Shown: positions 7,243 through 14,572, counted from the stretch's first letter. The stretch is 17,521 nt of DNA from Anaerolineales bacterium (GCA_011772595.1 WVZH01000045.1:1-17521), one strand, 5' to 3'. Made by a program: numbers and translations. Notes: a model not told the origin generated them from the letters alone.

Positions 7243-8115
7243 ATGCAAGATCTCACCGAAGCGTTAATCGAATTGGTCCGCTTGACGGCAACTGACCTTT
7301 CCCCGGATGTTGAGCGCACCCTCATCGAGGCGCGTGATCGCGAGGCACCTGGTTCAGCCGCAAGGGGCGCCCTGGAGAGCGTCCTGGAAAACGTTTCGCT
7401 TGCGCGCGAGAATTCCACCCCCGTTTGTCAAGACACGGGCACGCCAATCTTCTACATTAAACATCCGACAGGGTGGAGTACACGCGCAATCCGCGAGCAG
7501 GTCCGCAACGCCGTGTCTGCATCCACTGCACGCACATATCTGCGCCCTAATGCTGTTGATGCGGTTAGCGGCTTGAATAGTGGGAACAACCTGGGGGGCG
7601 ACGCCTTCCCATTCATCCACTTTGAGGAAATCGAAGGCGACGAAATCATCGTCGATCTCATGCTCAAGGGTGGCGGTTGCGAGAATGTCGGAGCCCAATA
7701 CGCCATGCCCTACGCCCCATTGGGCGCGGGGCGAGACATGGAAGGCGTGCATAAGGTCGCCCTGGATGCGGTTTACAAAGCGCAGGGCAAGGGCTGCGCG
7801 CCAGGTATTTTGGGGATTGCAATCGGCGGTGATCGGGGTTCGTCCTACTACGGCTCCAAAGAAGCGCTCCTCCGAAAAATGGAAGCGCCGAACCCGGATT
7901 CCAAGCTGGATACTCTGGAGCAACGTTTGACTGAAGATGCTAATCAATTGGGGATCGGCCCAATGGGCTTCGGTGGTGAGACGACCGTGCTGGGAGTGAA
8001 GATCACCGGGATGCACCGCCTTCCTGCCAGCTACTTCGTCTCCGTATCCTACATGTGTTGGGCTCATCGCCGTCGTCGTATGATTGTCAGCGGAGAAGAG
8101 GTGATCTACGAGTAG
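7243..8115 (+). CDS. Fumarate hydratase class I, alpha subunit
   Basis: This subunit of a two-subunit 4Fe-4S hydro-lyase interconverts fumarate and (S)-malate in the TCA cycle in the cytoplasm. The 290-residue product matches the N-terminal portion of class I fumarases. The three expected cluster cysteines are visible: Cys62 in VCQDTGTP, Cys185 in GKGCAPGILGIAIGGDRG and Cys272 in YMCWAHRR. The frame stays open further upstream, but AGGAGGG at 7229-7235 is seven bases from the ATG at 7243, where the family N-terminus starts. A fourth cysteine, Cys146 in GGGCEN, stands where I would expect Ser. The beta-subunit gene follows after 11 bases with its ribosome site overlapping this stop codon. The two-subunit L-tartrate dehydratase TtdAB is the main alternative; fumarase is favoured because nothing nearby suggests tartrate use. 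Confidence 0.92.
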   Translation: MQDLTEALIELVRLTATDLSPDVERTLIEARDREAPGSAARGALESVLENVSLARENSTPVCQDTGTPIFYIKHPTGWSTRAIREQVRNAVSASTARTYLRPNAVDAVSGLNSGNNLGGDAFPFIHFEEIEGDEIIVDLMLKGGGCENVGAQYAMPYAPLGAGRDMEGVHKVALDAVYKAQGKGCAPGILGIAIGGDRGSSYYGSKEALLRKMEAPNPDSKLDTLEQRLTEDANQLGIGPMGFGGETTVLGVKITGMHRLPASYFVSVSYMCWAHRRRRMIVSGEEVIYE

Positions 8116-8126
8116 GAGCGCACAAC

Positions 8127-8747
8127 ATGATAAGCCTTAACATTCCCATTACGGACGAAGCTATTCGCAATCTTAACGTCGGCGATCCGGTGTCCCTCAC
8201 TGGCGTCTTAATCACCGGCCGCGACACGGTACATAAATGGATGATTGAGACGTTTATCAAGAAAACCCGCCAGCCGCAGGACGATGATCTTGAGGTCTAT
8301 GAGGCCATCGAGCCATTGCTCAATGGTAGCGCTATCTATCATTGCGGCCCCGTGGTGGCAGGCCTGGACTCGGGTGACTACCGCTTCGTGGCTGCCGGTC
8401 CGACGACCAGCATCCGCGAAGAGCCCTATCAGGGCGACGTGATGCAGCACTTCAACCTCAAGGCGGTGATCGGTAAAGGAGGCATGGGCCCTAAGACGCT
8501 CGCCGCCTGCCAGGAGGTCCCCGCTGTATACTTGCATGCGATCGGAGGGGCAGCCTCGCTCATCGCTCAGTCGGTCCGGCACGTTACCAGGGTATACAAG
8601 CTCGAATTTGGCGTGCCGGAAGCCATGTGGGTGATTGAAGTGGTAGATTTCCCCGCCGTGGTCACAATGGATGCTCACGGTAACAGCCTGCACGCTGACG
8701 TCGAAAAGAAATCGAAAGCAGCTCTCGAGCGCCTCCTAACTGCCTAG
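8127..8747 (+). CDS. Fumarate hydratase class I, beta subunit
   Basis: The 206-residue product corresponds to the C-terminal domain of single-chain class I fumarases and completes the enzyme begun by the preceding gene. Family motifs include GDPVSLTGVLITGRDTVHK near the start (about residues 19-37), YHCGPVV (71-77), GPTTSIREEPYQ (91-102) and IGKGGMG (115-121). The end contains VVDFPAVVTMDAHGN, which matches the family's conserved E-x-x-D-F-P-A segment. The start is the ATG at 8127, with AGGAG at 8114-8118 overlapping the upstream TAG. The frame is open further left only as an overlap with the alpha gene. The pair forms a two-gene operon closed by the hairpin at 8798-8822. Confidence 0.92.
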   Translation: MISLNIPITDEAIRNLNVGDPVSLTGVLITGRDTVHKWMIETFIKKTRQPQDDDLEVYEAIEPLLNGSAIYHCGPVVAGLDSGDYRFVAAGPTTSIREEPYQGDVMQHFNLKAVIGKGGMGPKTLAACQEVPAVYLHAIGGAASLIAQSVRHVTRVYKLEFGVPEAMWVIEVVDFPAVVTMDAHGNSLHADVEKKSKAALERLLTA

Positions 8748-8797
8748 ATGGTCCATCGATCAACGCCTCTCCGCTCTCAGATACTTCGAAAACAATG

Positions 8798-8822
8798 GAG
8801 GGTGGACACTCGATCCACCCTC
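8798..8822 (+). terminator. Intrinsic-type terminator of the fumarase operon
   Basis: GAGGGTGGA and TCCACCCTC form a perfect nine-pair stem with a seven-base loop. The stem is followed by TTCTC and, 13 bases on, by a TTTTTT run. It lies 50 bases after the fumarase beta stop codon. Termination is likely, although the U-tract is not immediately adjacent. Confidence 0.7.
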
Positions 8823-8853
8823 TTCTCAATGCAGGTTTTTTACACCCCGGACT

Positions 8854-8925
8854 GTAGGGGCGAAACATTTGCAGCACTTGGAGGCAAAGTTGACAATGCA
8901 GAATGGGCAAATGCTTCTCCCCTAC
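8854..8925. repeat. 72-base imperfect inverted-repeat element (MITE-like)
   Basis: The arms are 8854-8872 and 8907-8925, 19 bases each, matching at 17 of 19 positions as inverted copies (GTAGGGGCGAAACATTTGC on the left). They enclose a 34-base centre. The ends are the same GTAGGGG/CCCCTAC found on the palindrome at 494-521. No target-site duplication is obvious and no protein is encoded. It looks like a small dispersed element or structured repeat in the gap between convergent operons. Confidence 0.6.
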
Positions 8926-8981
8926 CCACCAACGTAAGCCATTCAGATCATCACTTTATATGATCAACCTCGCCTAGAATT

Positions 8982-9008
8982 CCCACTCGCACGCTCACGA
9001 CGAGTGGG
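8982..9008 (-). terminator. Hairpin at the end of the ccm operon
   Basis: CCCACTCG and CGAGTGGG form a perfect eight-pair stem with an 11-base loop, three bases beyond the ccmD stop codon on the minus strand. The following minus-strand bases (AATTCT) give only a weak U-tract. It could act from both sides of the convergent gap. Confidence 0.5.
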
Positions 9009-9010
9009 TT

Positions 9011-9196
9011 TCAATTAGACGAACCGACGACATCACCCTCTTCGGCTTCAATTTCCCCTAGCAAATCAAGGTCGCGCTGAAAATTACGAAAACGCACCAC
9101 GAGGCTGATAATAAACAGCGCCATTGTGCCTAGGATGACTGCAAAACCAAGCACCATAAAATTGAAGGTATCAGCAGGGGCATCGATAAGCAACAT
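9011..9196 (-). CDS. ccmD: CcmD-like small membrane protein
   Basis: This 61-residue protein has one transmembrane helix at about residues 13-35, then a basic stretch (VVRFRNFQRDLDLL) and an acidic end. That topology and size match CcmD, the small component that helps release holo-CcmE from the CcmABC complex in the inner membrane. Sequence conservation in this family is low, so the call rests largely on position directly after ccmC, 41 bases away, as last gene of the operon. The start ATG at 9196 has GGGAG nine bases upstream. Confidence 0.75.
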   Translation of the reverse strand: MLLIDAPADTFNFMVLGFAVILGTMALFIISLVVRFRNFQRDLDLLGEIEAEEGDVVGSSN

Positions 9197-9237
9197 GTTC
9201 TTACACTCCCATGCGAGGAATTACCGAGTTGAGAATC

Positions 9238-9951
9238 CTACAGTCCTGACGAACTCGAAAGCAATTTCATTTTCCACTGGTCGACCTTCTCCGATAAACG
9301 CTGAAGCCGCAGGCGGTGCCATAGCAATGTGGCGTAAACAAAGGTGAAAGTGAACAGGCTGAAAAAGAACGCCACCCGCATCTTGGGGCTCATATCGAAC
9401 GCGCCCAAGGCATCAGGATCGCCGCTGCCGATGACAACAGGATGGATGGTGCGAAAGATACGAATCGATAAAAAGGTAAGCGGCACACTCAGGAAACCCA
9501 GGATGCTGTATATGGCACCGAAGCGCGCCCGTCGATCGGGATCTTCCACACCCTGACGCAGCATCAGATATGCGATGTAGATCAATTCCATGACCGTTGC
9601 CGTCACCAAGCGTGGATCCCACGTCCACCACGTGTTCCAAATCGGTCGAGCCCAAATCGAACCCGTGACGATATTGATGAAGGTGAAAACGACACCGATT
9701 TCAACCGACGCCAGTGAGACGAGGTCCCAACGACGTTCGCTGCGCACGAGATAAAGTACTCCCGCGACCGCGGCGACAAGGAATGCCAGTGCTCCTACCC
9801 ATCCGGCAGCTACGTGGAAATAAAACACCCGCTGTACATCACCCATCACGGCCTCACGAGGCGCGAAAAACAACACCATGTACAGTGCAACGACGAAAAG
9901 TGCACCGGTCACCCAGTTCAGGACTTTAAGGGTCCTTGGCATCGCTTCCAT
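9238..9951 (-). CDS. ccmC: Heme-handling protein CcmC
   Basis: CcmC presents heme on the outer face of the membrane to the chaperone CcmE. The 237-residue product has six hydrophobic segments and the tryptophan-rich WWD heme-handling motif at about residues 100-113 (WARPIWNTWWTWDPR). The two expected flanking heme ligands are His46 in YFHVAAGW and His170 in RTIHPVV. AGGAGG stands about six bases before the ATG at 9951. A second ATG three codons on is possible but less well placed. A gap of 159 bases with heptamer repeats separates it from ccmB, the only long gap within the A-D part of the operon. Confidence 0.95.
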   Translation of the reverse strand: MEAMPRTLKVLNWVTGALFVVALYMVLFFAPREAVMGDVQRVFYFHVAAGWVGALAFLVAAVAGVLYLVRSERRWDLVSLASVEIGVVFTFINIVTGSIWARPIWNTWWTWDPRLVTATVMELIYIAYLMLRQGVEDPDRRARFGAIYSILGFLSVPLTFLSIRIFRTIHPVVIGSGDPDALGAFDMSPKMRVAFFFSLFTFTFVYATLLWHRLRLQRLSEKVDQWKMKLLSSSSGL

Positions 9952-9984
9952 AGACCTTCCTCCTAAGATGTGAAAAATACTCCA

Positions 9985-10095
9985 GGAATAGGGATTAGGT
10001 ATCAGGGATCAGGTATCAAGTAGCCGACCTGCTCCTAAATCTCGACCCATCCCTCCAGTTCCCCATGTTCTTCCTGATCCCTGGTCCCTGACCGT
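9985..10095. repeat. Degenerate heptamer repeats in inverted blocks
   Basis: Four head-to-tail heptamers of the form GGKATYA lie at 9991-10018 (GGGATTA, GGTATCA, GGGATCA, GGTATCA), with a partial unit before them. The opposite orientation appears at 10075-10095 (TGATCCC, TGGTCCC, TGACCGT). CAGGGATCAGG at 10003-10013 and its exact reverse complement at 10073-10083 could form an 11-pair stem across a 59-base loop. The array fills most of the ccmB-ccmC spacer. Confidence 0.6.
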
Positions 10096-10110
10096 ATGTA
10101 CTTCCTGGTC

Positions 10111-10845
10111 CTATTCTTCCACTACATAATCAAAAACCATAAACGCTACCGCAGTAAACACGATGTCGTACACGATCAAGAGATTCAACCACGGTCGGAT
10201 ATCCACCATGTCGAAGCCTTGCAAGAAACCGTTGCTTGCCTTCAAGGCCGGTATCAGAACGGGCAGTGCAACGGGAAAGAGCAAGATCGGAAGGAGAATG
10301 TCGCGCGTGCGCGTTTGCACAGCCATCGACGCCAGGAGAGTACCCACAGCGACATAACCCCAGGAACCCAGCAGGATCGCAATCAGCAATCCCGGTTGAA
10401 ATAGGTTGATGTTGTAAAGGGCGCTGTATAGTGGTAGCACCACCGCCTCAACGATCAGCATGAAGATAATATTCCCGAACATCTTGCCAAAATACAAGGC
10501 GCTGCGATCTACTGGCGCAAGCAAAAGCCCATCCAGACACCCACGGTCCTTCTCGATTGCCATCGAGCGGTTCAAGCCCAACGTGCCGGCGAAAATAAAC
10601 GTCACCCATAAAACCCCTGATGTGACCGTCTCTCGAGTGCGTATATCAAGCTCGAGGGCAAAGTTGAAGATCAAAATGACCAACACTGCGAAGACCAACA
10701 TGGCGCTCATCATCTCACGACTACGCCATTCCGCAACCAGATCCTTCCAGATCACTGCGCCAATAGCTCTTAGGTATTCTCGCAGTCGGATGCTCAGACC
10801 GCCTCGCGCCGGCCGAGTTTGCTCAACGGGTAGTGCGTCAGGCAT
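10111..10845 (-). CDS. ccmB: Heme exporter membrane protein CcmB
   Basis: CcmB is the membrane partner of the ATPase CcmA in the complex that drives release of holo-CcmE. This 244-residue protein has about six transmembrane helices, starting near residue 47, and a typical cytosolic segment (MAIEKDRGCLDGLLLAPVDR, about 114-133) that contains the family's conserved E-x-x-x-G-x-x-x-x-L-L-x-x-P pattern. Its N-terminus carries roughly 25 more polar residues than usual. The ATG at 10845 overlaps the end of ccmA by eight bases, which indicates translational coupling. Confidence 0.92.
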   Translation of the reverse strand: MPDALPVEQTRPARGGLSIRLREYLRAIGAVIWKDLVAEWRSREMMSAMLVFAVLVILIFNFALELDIRTRETVTSGVLWVTFIFAGTLGLNRSMAIEKDRGCLDGLLLAPVDRSALYFGKMFGNIIFMLIVEAVVLPLYSALYNINLFQPGLLIAILLGSWGYVAVGTLLASMAVQTRTRDILLPILLFPVALPVLIPALKASNGFLQGFDMVDIRPWLNLLIVYDIVFTAVAFMVFDYVVEE

Positions 10846-11536
10846 GAGTCACCGAATGATAGAAGGTCGATAATTCTCTTGGGTCGATTTCGTCTCGGGC
10901 TTTGGATGCCGCAATTCTCCCCTTCGAGAGAATATCGATTCGCGTTCCCAAGTCAGCAGCTCGGCTGAGATCGTGGGAAGTCATCACGATCGTACGCCCA
11001 CGAGTGGCGACTTCACGAAGGAGATCGTCGAGCATCGCGGCAGCCACCTGATCGAGACCCGTATGAGGCTCGTCGAAAAGCAACAACTCGGGATCGTGTA
11101 GAATCGATCGGCCGATCGCTAAGCGCTGCTGCATCCCACGCGAGAAACCTCGTACCAGGTCTCGCCGGCGCTTGTGCAAACCGACCATCTGCAGCACGTA
11201 ATCGATTCGCTCGCTCATCGCCGGTACAGCGTACATTTTCCCGAAAAAGCGTAAATTCTCTTCCGCCGTGAGATCCGCGTAGAGTAGAGGCTGATGCGAC
11301 AGCACACCTAAGCGCCTGCGAACAGCGGCAGCCTGCCCGGGCAGCCGGAAACCGTTTACACGCACCTCACCCATATTCGGTCGAGAAAGCGAAGCCAGAA
11401 TTCGTAAGAAGGTGGTCTTCCCCGCCCCGTTGGGCCCAACCAAGGCGACAAATTCGCCGCGCGCCACGAAAAAATCAAGCCCGCGTAGCACCGGCTTGAG
11501 GCCAAAGGTCTTAACCAACTGCCGTACCTCAATCAT
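10838..11536 (-). CDS. ccmA: Heme exporter ATP-binding protein CcmA
   Basis: This cytosolic ABC ATPase partners CcmB. From the ATG at 11536 it has 232 residues, with Walker A GPNGAGKT at 34-41, the signature region FSRGMQQR at about 131-138, and Walker B with DEPHTGLD at about 155-162. The switch histidine lies in MTSHDLS. DEPHTGLD is typical of CcmA. The frame also allows a GTG start at 11542, but GGAG is five bases from the ATG, which is preferred. The start overlaps the end of the cytochrome gene, whose stop codon is at 11531-11529. Confidence 0.94.
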   Translation of the reverse strand: MIEVRQLVKTFGLKPVLRGLDFFVARGEFVALVGPNGAGKTTFLRILASLSRPNMGEVRVNGFRLPGQAAAVRRRLGVLSHQPLLYADLTAEENLRFFGKMYAVPAMSERIDYVLQMVGLHKRRRDLVRGFSRGMQQRLAIGRSILHDPELLLFDEPHTGLDQVAAAMLDDLLREVATRGRTIVMTSHDLSRAADLGTRIDILSKGRIAASKARDEIDPRELSTFYHSVTHA

Positions 11537-13385
11537 CCGCACTCCGCATGGCGGCCAGCGCTTTGCGTTTCAACGCCTCTCGTCGAGGGCGATATTCCGC
11601 CTCGGAAAGACTCCCGGCCTCGAACTCATCGTCCAGAGCAGCAATGGCCTGCAGAAGCGAGCGGAGACTCGGATGCGCATCGCTCGCTACAGCGGGTTCC
11701 CTCCCCATTCTCCCACGACGCGACCACCAGTATCCAACACCCAGTAGCACGACGCCCAAGACGCTCGCTCCGAGGATAGCATTCATGAGGGAAGACGGAT
11801 CTCTAAATACCAAACTGCTGCTAGAAAAATTGAGTCTCAAAACATCCCCCGCTGCAAGAGCGCCCATGGCGTAGTTCCGCATTCTCACCCCGCCCATGTC
11901 CTGCACGCCTAAATCTTGTAAATTCTCCGCCTTGACATCCGATGCGCCCTCCGCAAGCAGGATTACGACTGCATCGACTGGGTAGTTCATGCGTTGTGCA
12001 AAATCGAGTTGGCGTGAGAATGGCAGTGTAAAACTGAATACCAGTTCCGCAGGTTCCCCAGGTTGAATGGGTGCCAGATCCAGGAATCCCACTTCAGTTA
12101 ATCGATAGCGGCTCGAGGCGTTGGTGACATCGCTGAAACTCAAGTTATCAAATCCGGCAGGTAAGAAGACTTCAAGCAATCCGCTGCCGTCGGCACCTGC
12201 AATCGTGCGATTGTCCGGTCCACGCAGCAACCAGATCTCTGTGATCTCCGCCAGTCCATCATCAATGAGGTTATAGATTAGATGCAACCTTTCAACCCGC
12301 AATTCGGAAGTGTCCGACGTCGATTCATAAACACTCAACGGGAGATTAGCAACGGAGGCCCCTTCCCGAAGGCGAACACCTTCCGACACATAACGCACAC
12401 CCTGGAAGTCTACATATGCAACATAGATGCGGTCTTGCTGTAACTCGAGATCTTCAAATGTGAAGTCCCCAAAGTCATCTACAGAAGTCGTCGTGGAAAA
12501 CGTAACAGCCTGTGCGTCGATCGCAACCAATGTGACCTCCAGACCCTCAGGAACGGTCTCCCCAATGGTGGCGTTCACAATATGACCTTGTATTGTCCCT
12601 ATCGATTGTGAAGGTTGCGACGCTAGTCCTTCCTTCAGGAAGGGGATAAAACTCAATGTCTGAGCGTACCGAGCCGCGGCCCAACGGTCTGCTGCGCTAA
12701 GAACGTCTGCGTACGCAGGCATCTGGCCTACTCCATTGGTGATGGCCGCAAATCCATCTTCCGCCGAGCGTTGCGCCGCGGATGACACGTTGGCCAAATT
12801 CGGAATTCCTTCCCCCCCAACACCGCTCACTCCATGACAGTTGGCGCATTGCTCGAGATAAACCCGCTCACCGCGCACCAGATCATCTTCCGGGATGCTT
12901 AAAGTGAGTGCGTAGGCGGCCACGTCGAAGCGTTCGCTGTCACTCAGACTGCTGAACGGCGGCATGAAACGCTCCATCCGCCCTACGGTAACCACGGTGT
13001 ACCAATCGGAGAGTGTGGCCTTTCTGCCGCTCAATGGATCCCCCAAAGAAGGGGGTGGCACGTCGAGGTTAGAAGCCATTGCGCCGTCACCCAATCCGCT
13101 GGGACCATGACAGTCGGCGCACTTCTCAGCATAGATCCGTTCCCCATTGACAAGATCTGGTTGACTATCCGGGACGTCCAAGGAAAGGGGCTGCTCTTGA
13201 GGTCTCCCCGAAGCTTGTGTAGAAGAGGCCGATGGTTCTTGCTGCTGTGGGGTAACAGAGGCAGTGCTTGACGGATGAATTGCCTGCTCCGTAGCCAACG
13301 CAGGAGGAGGTGTAACGTCTCCCGCTAACGAGCAACCGGTAAGCACAAGCGTAGCCCCCGCGAGCACAAGCCAAGCTTTGCTCAA
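11529..13385 (-). CDS. Diheme c-type cytochrome lipoprotein with C-terminal membrane anchor
   Basis: This 618-residue protein opens with a signal peptide and lipobox (LVLTGC, Cys18), then a Ser/Gln/Pro linker. Two class I cytochrome c domains follow: CADCH at 89-93 with likely axial Met141 in RFMPPF, and CANCH at 180-184 with Met222 in GQMPAY. Residues about 262-345 look like a carboxypeptidase-regulatory-type beta-sandwich, and 360-520 is another beta-rich region I do not recognise. A transmembrane helix at about 535-553 precedes a basic stretch and a cytosolic helical tail (580-616). The start is a TTG overlapping the upstream TGA as TTGA, with GAGGAG eight bases before it. The protein may be an electron carrier needing the surrounding Ccm machinery or a factor in that machinery; the tail resembles the CcmI-like neighbour and favours the second idea. 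Confidence 0.85.
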   Translation of the reverse strand: MSKAWLVLAGATLVLTGCSLAGDVTPPPALATEQAIHPSSTASVTPQQQEPSASSTQASGRPQEQPLSLDVPDSQPDLVNGERIYAEKCADCHGPSGLGDGAMASNLDVPPPSLGDPLSGRKATLSDWYTVVTVGRMERFMPPFSSLSDSERFDVAAYALTLSIPEDDLVRGERVYLEQCANCHGVSGVGGEGIPNLANVSSAAQRSAEDGFAAITNGVGQMPAYADVLSAADRWAAARYAQTLSFIPFLKEGLASQPSQSIGTIQGHIVNATIGETVPEGLEVTLVAIDAQAVTFSTTTSVDDFGDFTFEDLELQQDRIYVAYVDFQGVRYVSEGVRLREGASVANLPLSVYESTSDTSELRVERLHLIYNLIDDGLAEITEIWLLRGPDNRTIAGADGSGLLEVFLPAGFDNLSFSDVTNASSRYRLTEVGFLDLAPIQPGEPAELVFSFTLPFSRQLDFAQRMNYPVDAVVILLAEGASDVKAENLQDLGVQDMGGVRMRNYAMGALAAGDVLRLNFSSSSLVFRDPSSLMNAILGASVLGVVLLGVGYWWSRRGRMGREPAVASDAHPSLRSLLQAIAALDDEFEAGSLSEAEYRPRREALKRKALAAMRSADD

Positions 13386-13861
13386 CCTTCGATCTCCTCA
13401 ACCGCTAGCGCAGTTCCGCACTGAGTACAGAAGCGGTCGCCCATGACAATCTCAGCCCCGCACGAGCCGCAATAGCGATGTGAGCGTTCGGCGCGGTCGC
13501 TGCGCAACCGAGCGACTGCTGCCTCAAGCTCCGCCTCGATCGTGCCATGATGATAAACTTCAAGATCCTCAGCGGACGAGGATCCTTCATAATCGTCCAT
13601 CGCCCGTAGGACCTCGACCCCCCGTTGTACCCACTCATTTCTTTGTTGTTGATAATCCTCAAAATGGATCTTACCCATGGCATGATCCATTTCTAATTCC
13701 TCGATCGCCGCCAAAACGCGATCACGTTCTGCCTGGAGTGTAGAGAGGTGGCGCTCTGACGCAGTCAGCGAAAGCCCTCTTCGATCGACAAGTGGACGGG
13801 CGATGAAAACCCCTGTGAATATAGCCAAGGCGAGACCAATCAAGATCAATCCGATATCCAT
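13382..13861 (-). CDS. CcmI-like membrane protein with C-terminal zinc ribbon
   Basis: This protein of 159 residues has an N-terminal transmembrane helix (about 4-23) ending in FIARPLVDRR, which matches the start of CcmI proteins (hydrophobic helix then RPL and Arg). A helical stretch follows at 40-90 with ELEMDHAMGKIHFEDYQQQR, like the CcmI region holding the E-L-x-x-D-x-x-x-G-x-I/L pattern. In place of the TPR domain of CcmI, the C-terminus is a zinc ribbon with CGSC at 131-134 and CTQC at 145-148. CcmI normally binds apocytochrome c and passes it to CcmF/CcmH. The ATG at 13861 has GGAG eight bases upstream. The stop overlaps the TTG of the cytochrome gene. Calling it CcmI-like rests on a short similarity and on its place after ccmG; it could equally be a general zinc-ribbon membrane protein. 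Confidence 0.7.
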   Translation of the reverse strand: MDIGLILIGLALAIFTGVFIARPLVDRRGLSLTASERHLSTLQAERDRVLAAIEELEMDHAMGKIHFEDYQQQRNEWVQRGVEVLRAMDDYEGSSSAEDLEVYHHGTIEAELEAAVARLRSDRAERSHRYCGSCGAEIVMGDRFCTQCGTALAVEEIEG

Positions 13862-13944
13862 CGCTTCACTCCAGGTAGCACACGATAAACCAAGAGCTTT
13901 TCCACTAGCTCTGGAAGGTTGAAAATAAAAGAACGACCATCCGC

Positions 13945-14505
13945 TTATTGCCCCAACGCACGTTCTATGGCTTCATGGATTTCCGAAAGGGAGGAATAGG
14001 GACCGATCTTGATGCTGGATACACTGCCATCCGGCCCAATGACAAACGACTCCGGAACACCCGTCACCCGATAAGCCTTGTGAATGCGCCCTCCCAGATC
14101 GGGACCGTTGGGGTATGTGATGCCGAATTCATCAAGATATGCGAGCGCTTTCGTCTCAGTGTCCGACCAGTCTACTCCCAAAAAAACCACGCCTTGATCC
14201 TTGAAAGTTTGATAGGCTTGTTCCAACTCCCTGGCCTCATCCCTACACGTCACGCACCAAGAAGCCCAAACATTAACCAAGATGACCTGACCACGCAGCT
14301 CAGAGGTATCGATACGTTGTCCATCGAACGTGTTCAACACGAAGTCCGGGGCATCCAGACCTACCTGCATCGGCCCACGGTTTGCTTGAACCAGACCGAA
14401 TGCAAGCAACGCGAGAAGACCAAAAATAAAAACCCACACCAAGATCACCCACCAATTTCGATTCGCAGATCTGGGATCAGTGTCCTCCAGCGTCTCTTCC
14501 GCCAT
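13945..14505 (-). CDS. ccmG: Thioredoxin-like thiol:disulfide protein CcmG (DsbE/ResA type)
   Basis: CcmG reduces the disulfide of apocytochrome CxxCH sites on the outer face of the membrane. The 186-residue product has an N-terminal membrane anchor at about residues 18-41 and a TlpA/ResA-like thioredoxin fold. The active site is WASWCVTCRDEA, so the dipeptide between the cysteines is Val-Thr rather than the more usual pair ending in Pro. The cis-proline loop is present in TGVPESFVIGPDG. The start ATG at 14505 has GAGGT eight bases upstream. It lies 67 bases after ccmH and 83 before the CcmI-like gene. The operon position makes CcmG the better name; ResA is the alternative from the fold alone. 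Confidence 0.9.
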   Translation of the reverse strand: MAEETLEDTDPRSANRNWWVILVWVFIFGLLALLAFGLVQANRGPMQVGLDAPDFVLNTFDGQRIDTSELRGQVILVNVWASWCVTCRDEARELEQAYQTFKDQGVVFLGVDWSDTETKALAYLDEFGITYPNGPDLGGRIHKAYRVTGVPESFVIGPDGSVSSIKIGPYSSLSEIHEAIERALGQ

Positions 14506-14572
14506 GATTATCTACCTCATGATGAGTAATGGTAATCCACGTCCCGCCATACGGAACCACCTAGCATCTGCA

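Noticed and set aside
6726..7418. 230-codon minus-strand frame across the TPR/fumarase junction
   Set aside because: It is antisense to two well-supported genes, is low in family-like features, and crosses their intergenic hairpin.
7354..8067. 237-codon minus-strand frame opposite fumarase alpha
   Set aside because: It is a shadow of a strongly conserved gene; the translation has no recognisable domain.
8748..8963. 71-codon plus-strand frame after the fumarase genes
   Set aside because: It spans a terminator hairpin and the 72-base inverted repeat, has no separate ribosome site and no protein-like pattern.
13948..14529. 193-codon plus-strand frame opposite ccmG
   Set aside because: It is antisense to a clear thioredoxin-fold gene and has no domain pattern of its own.
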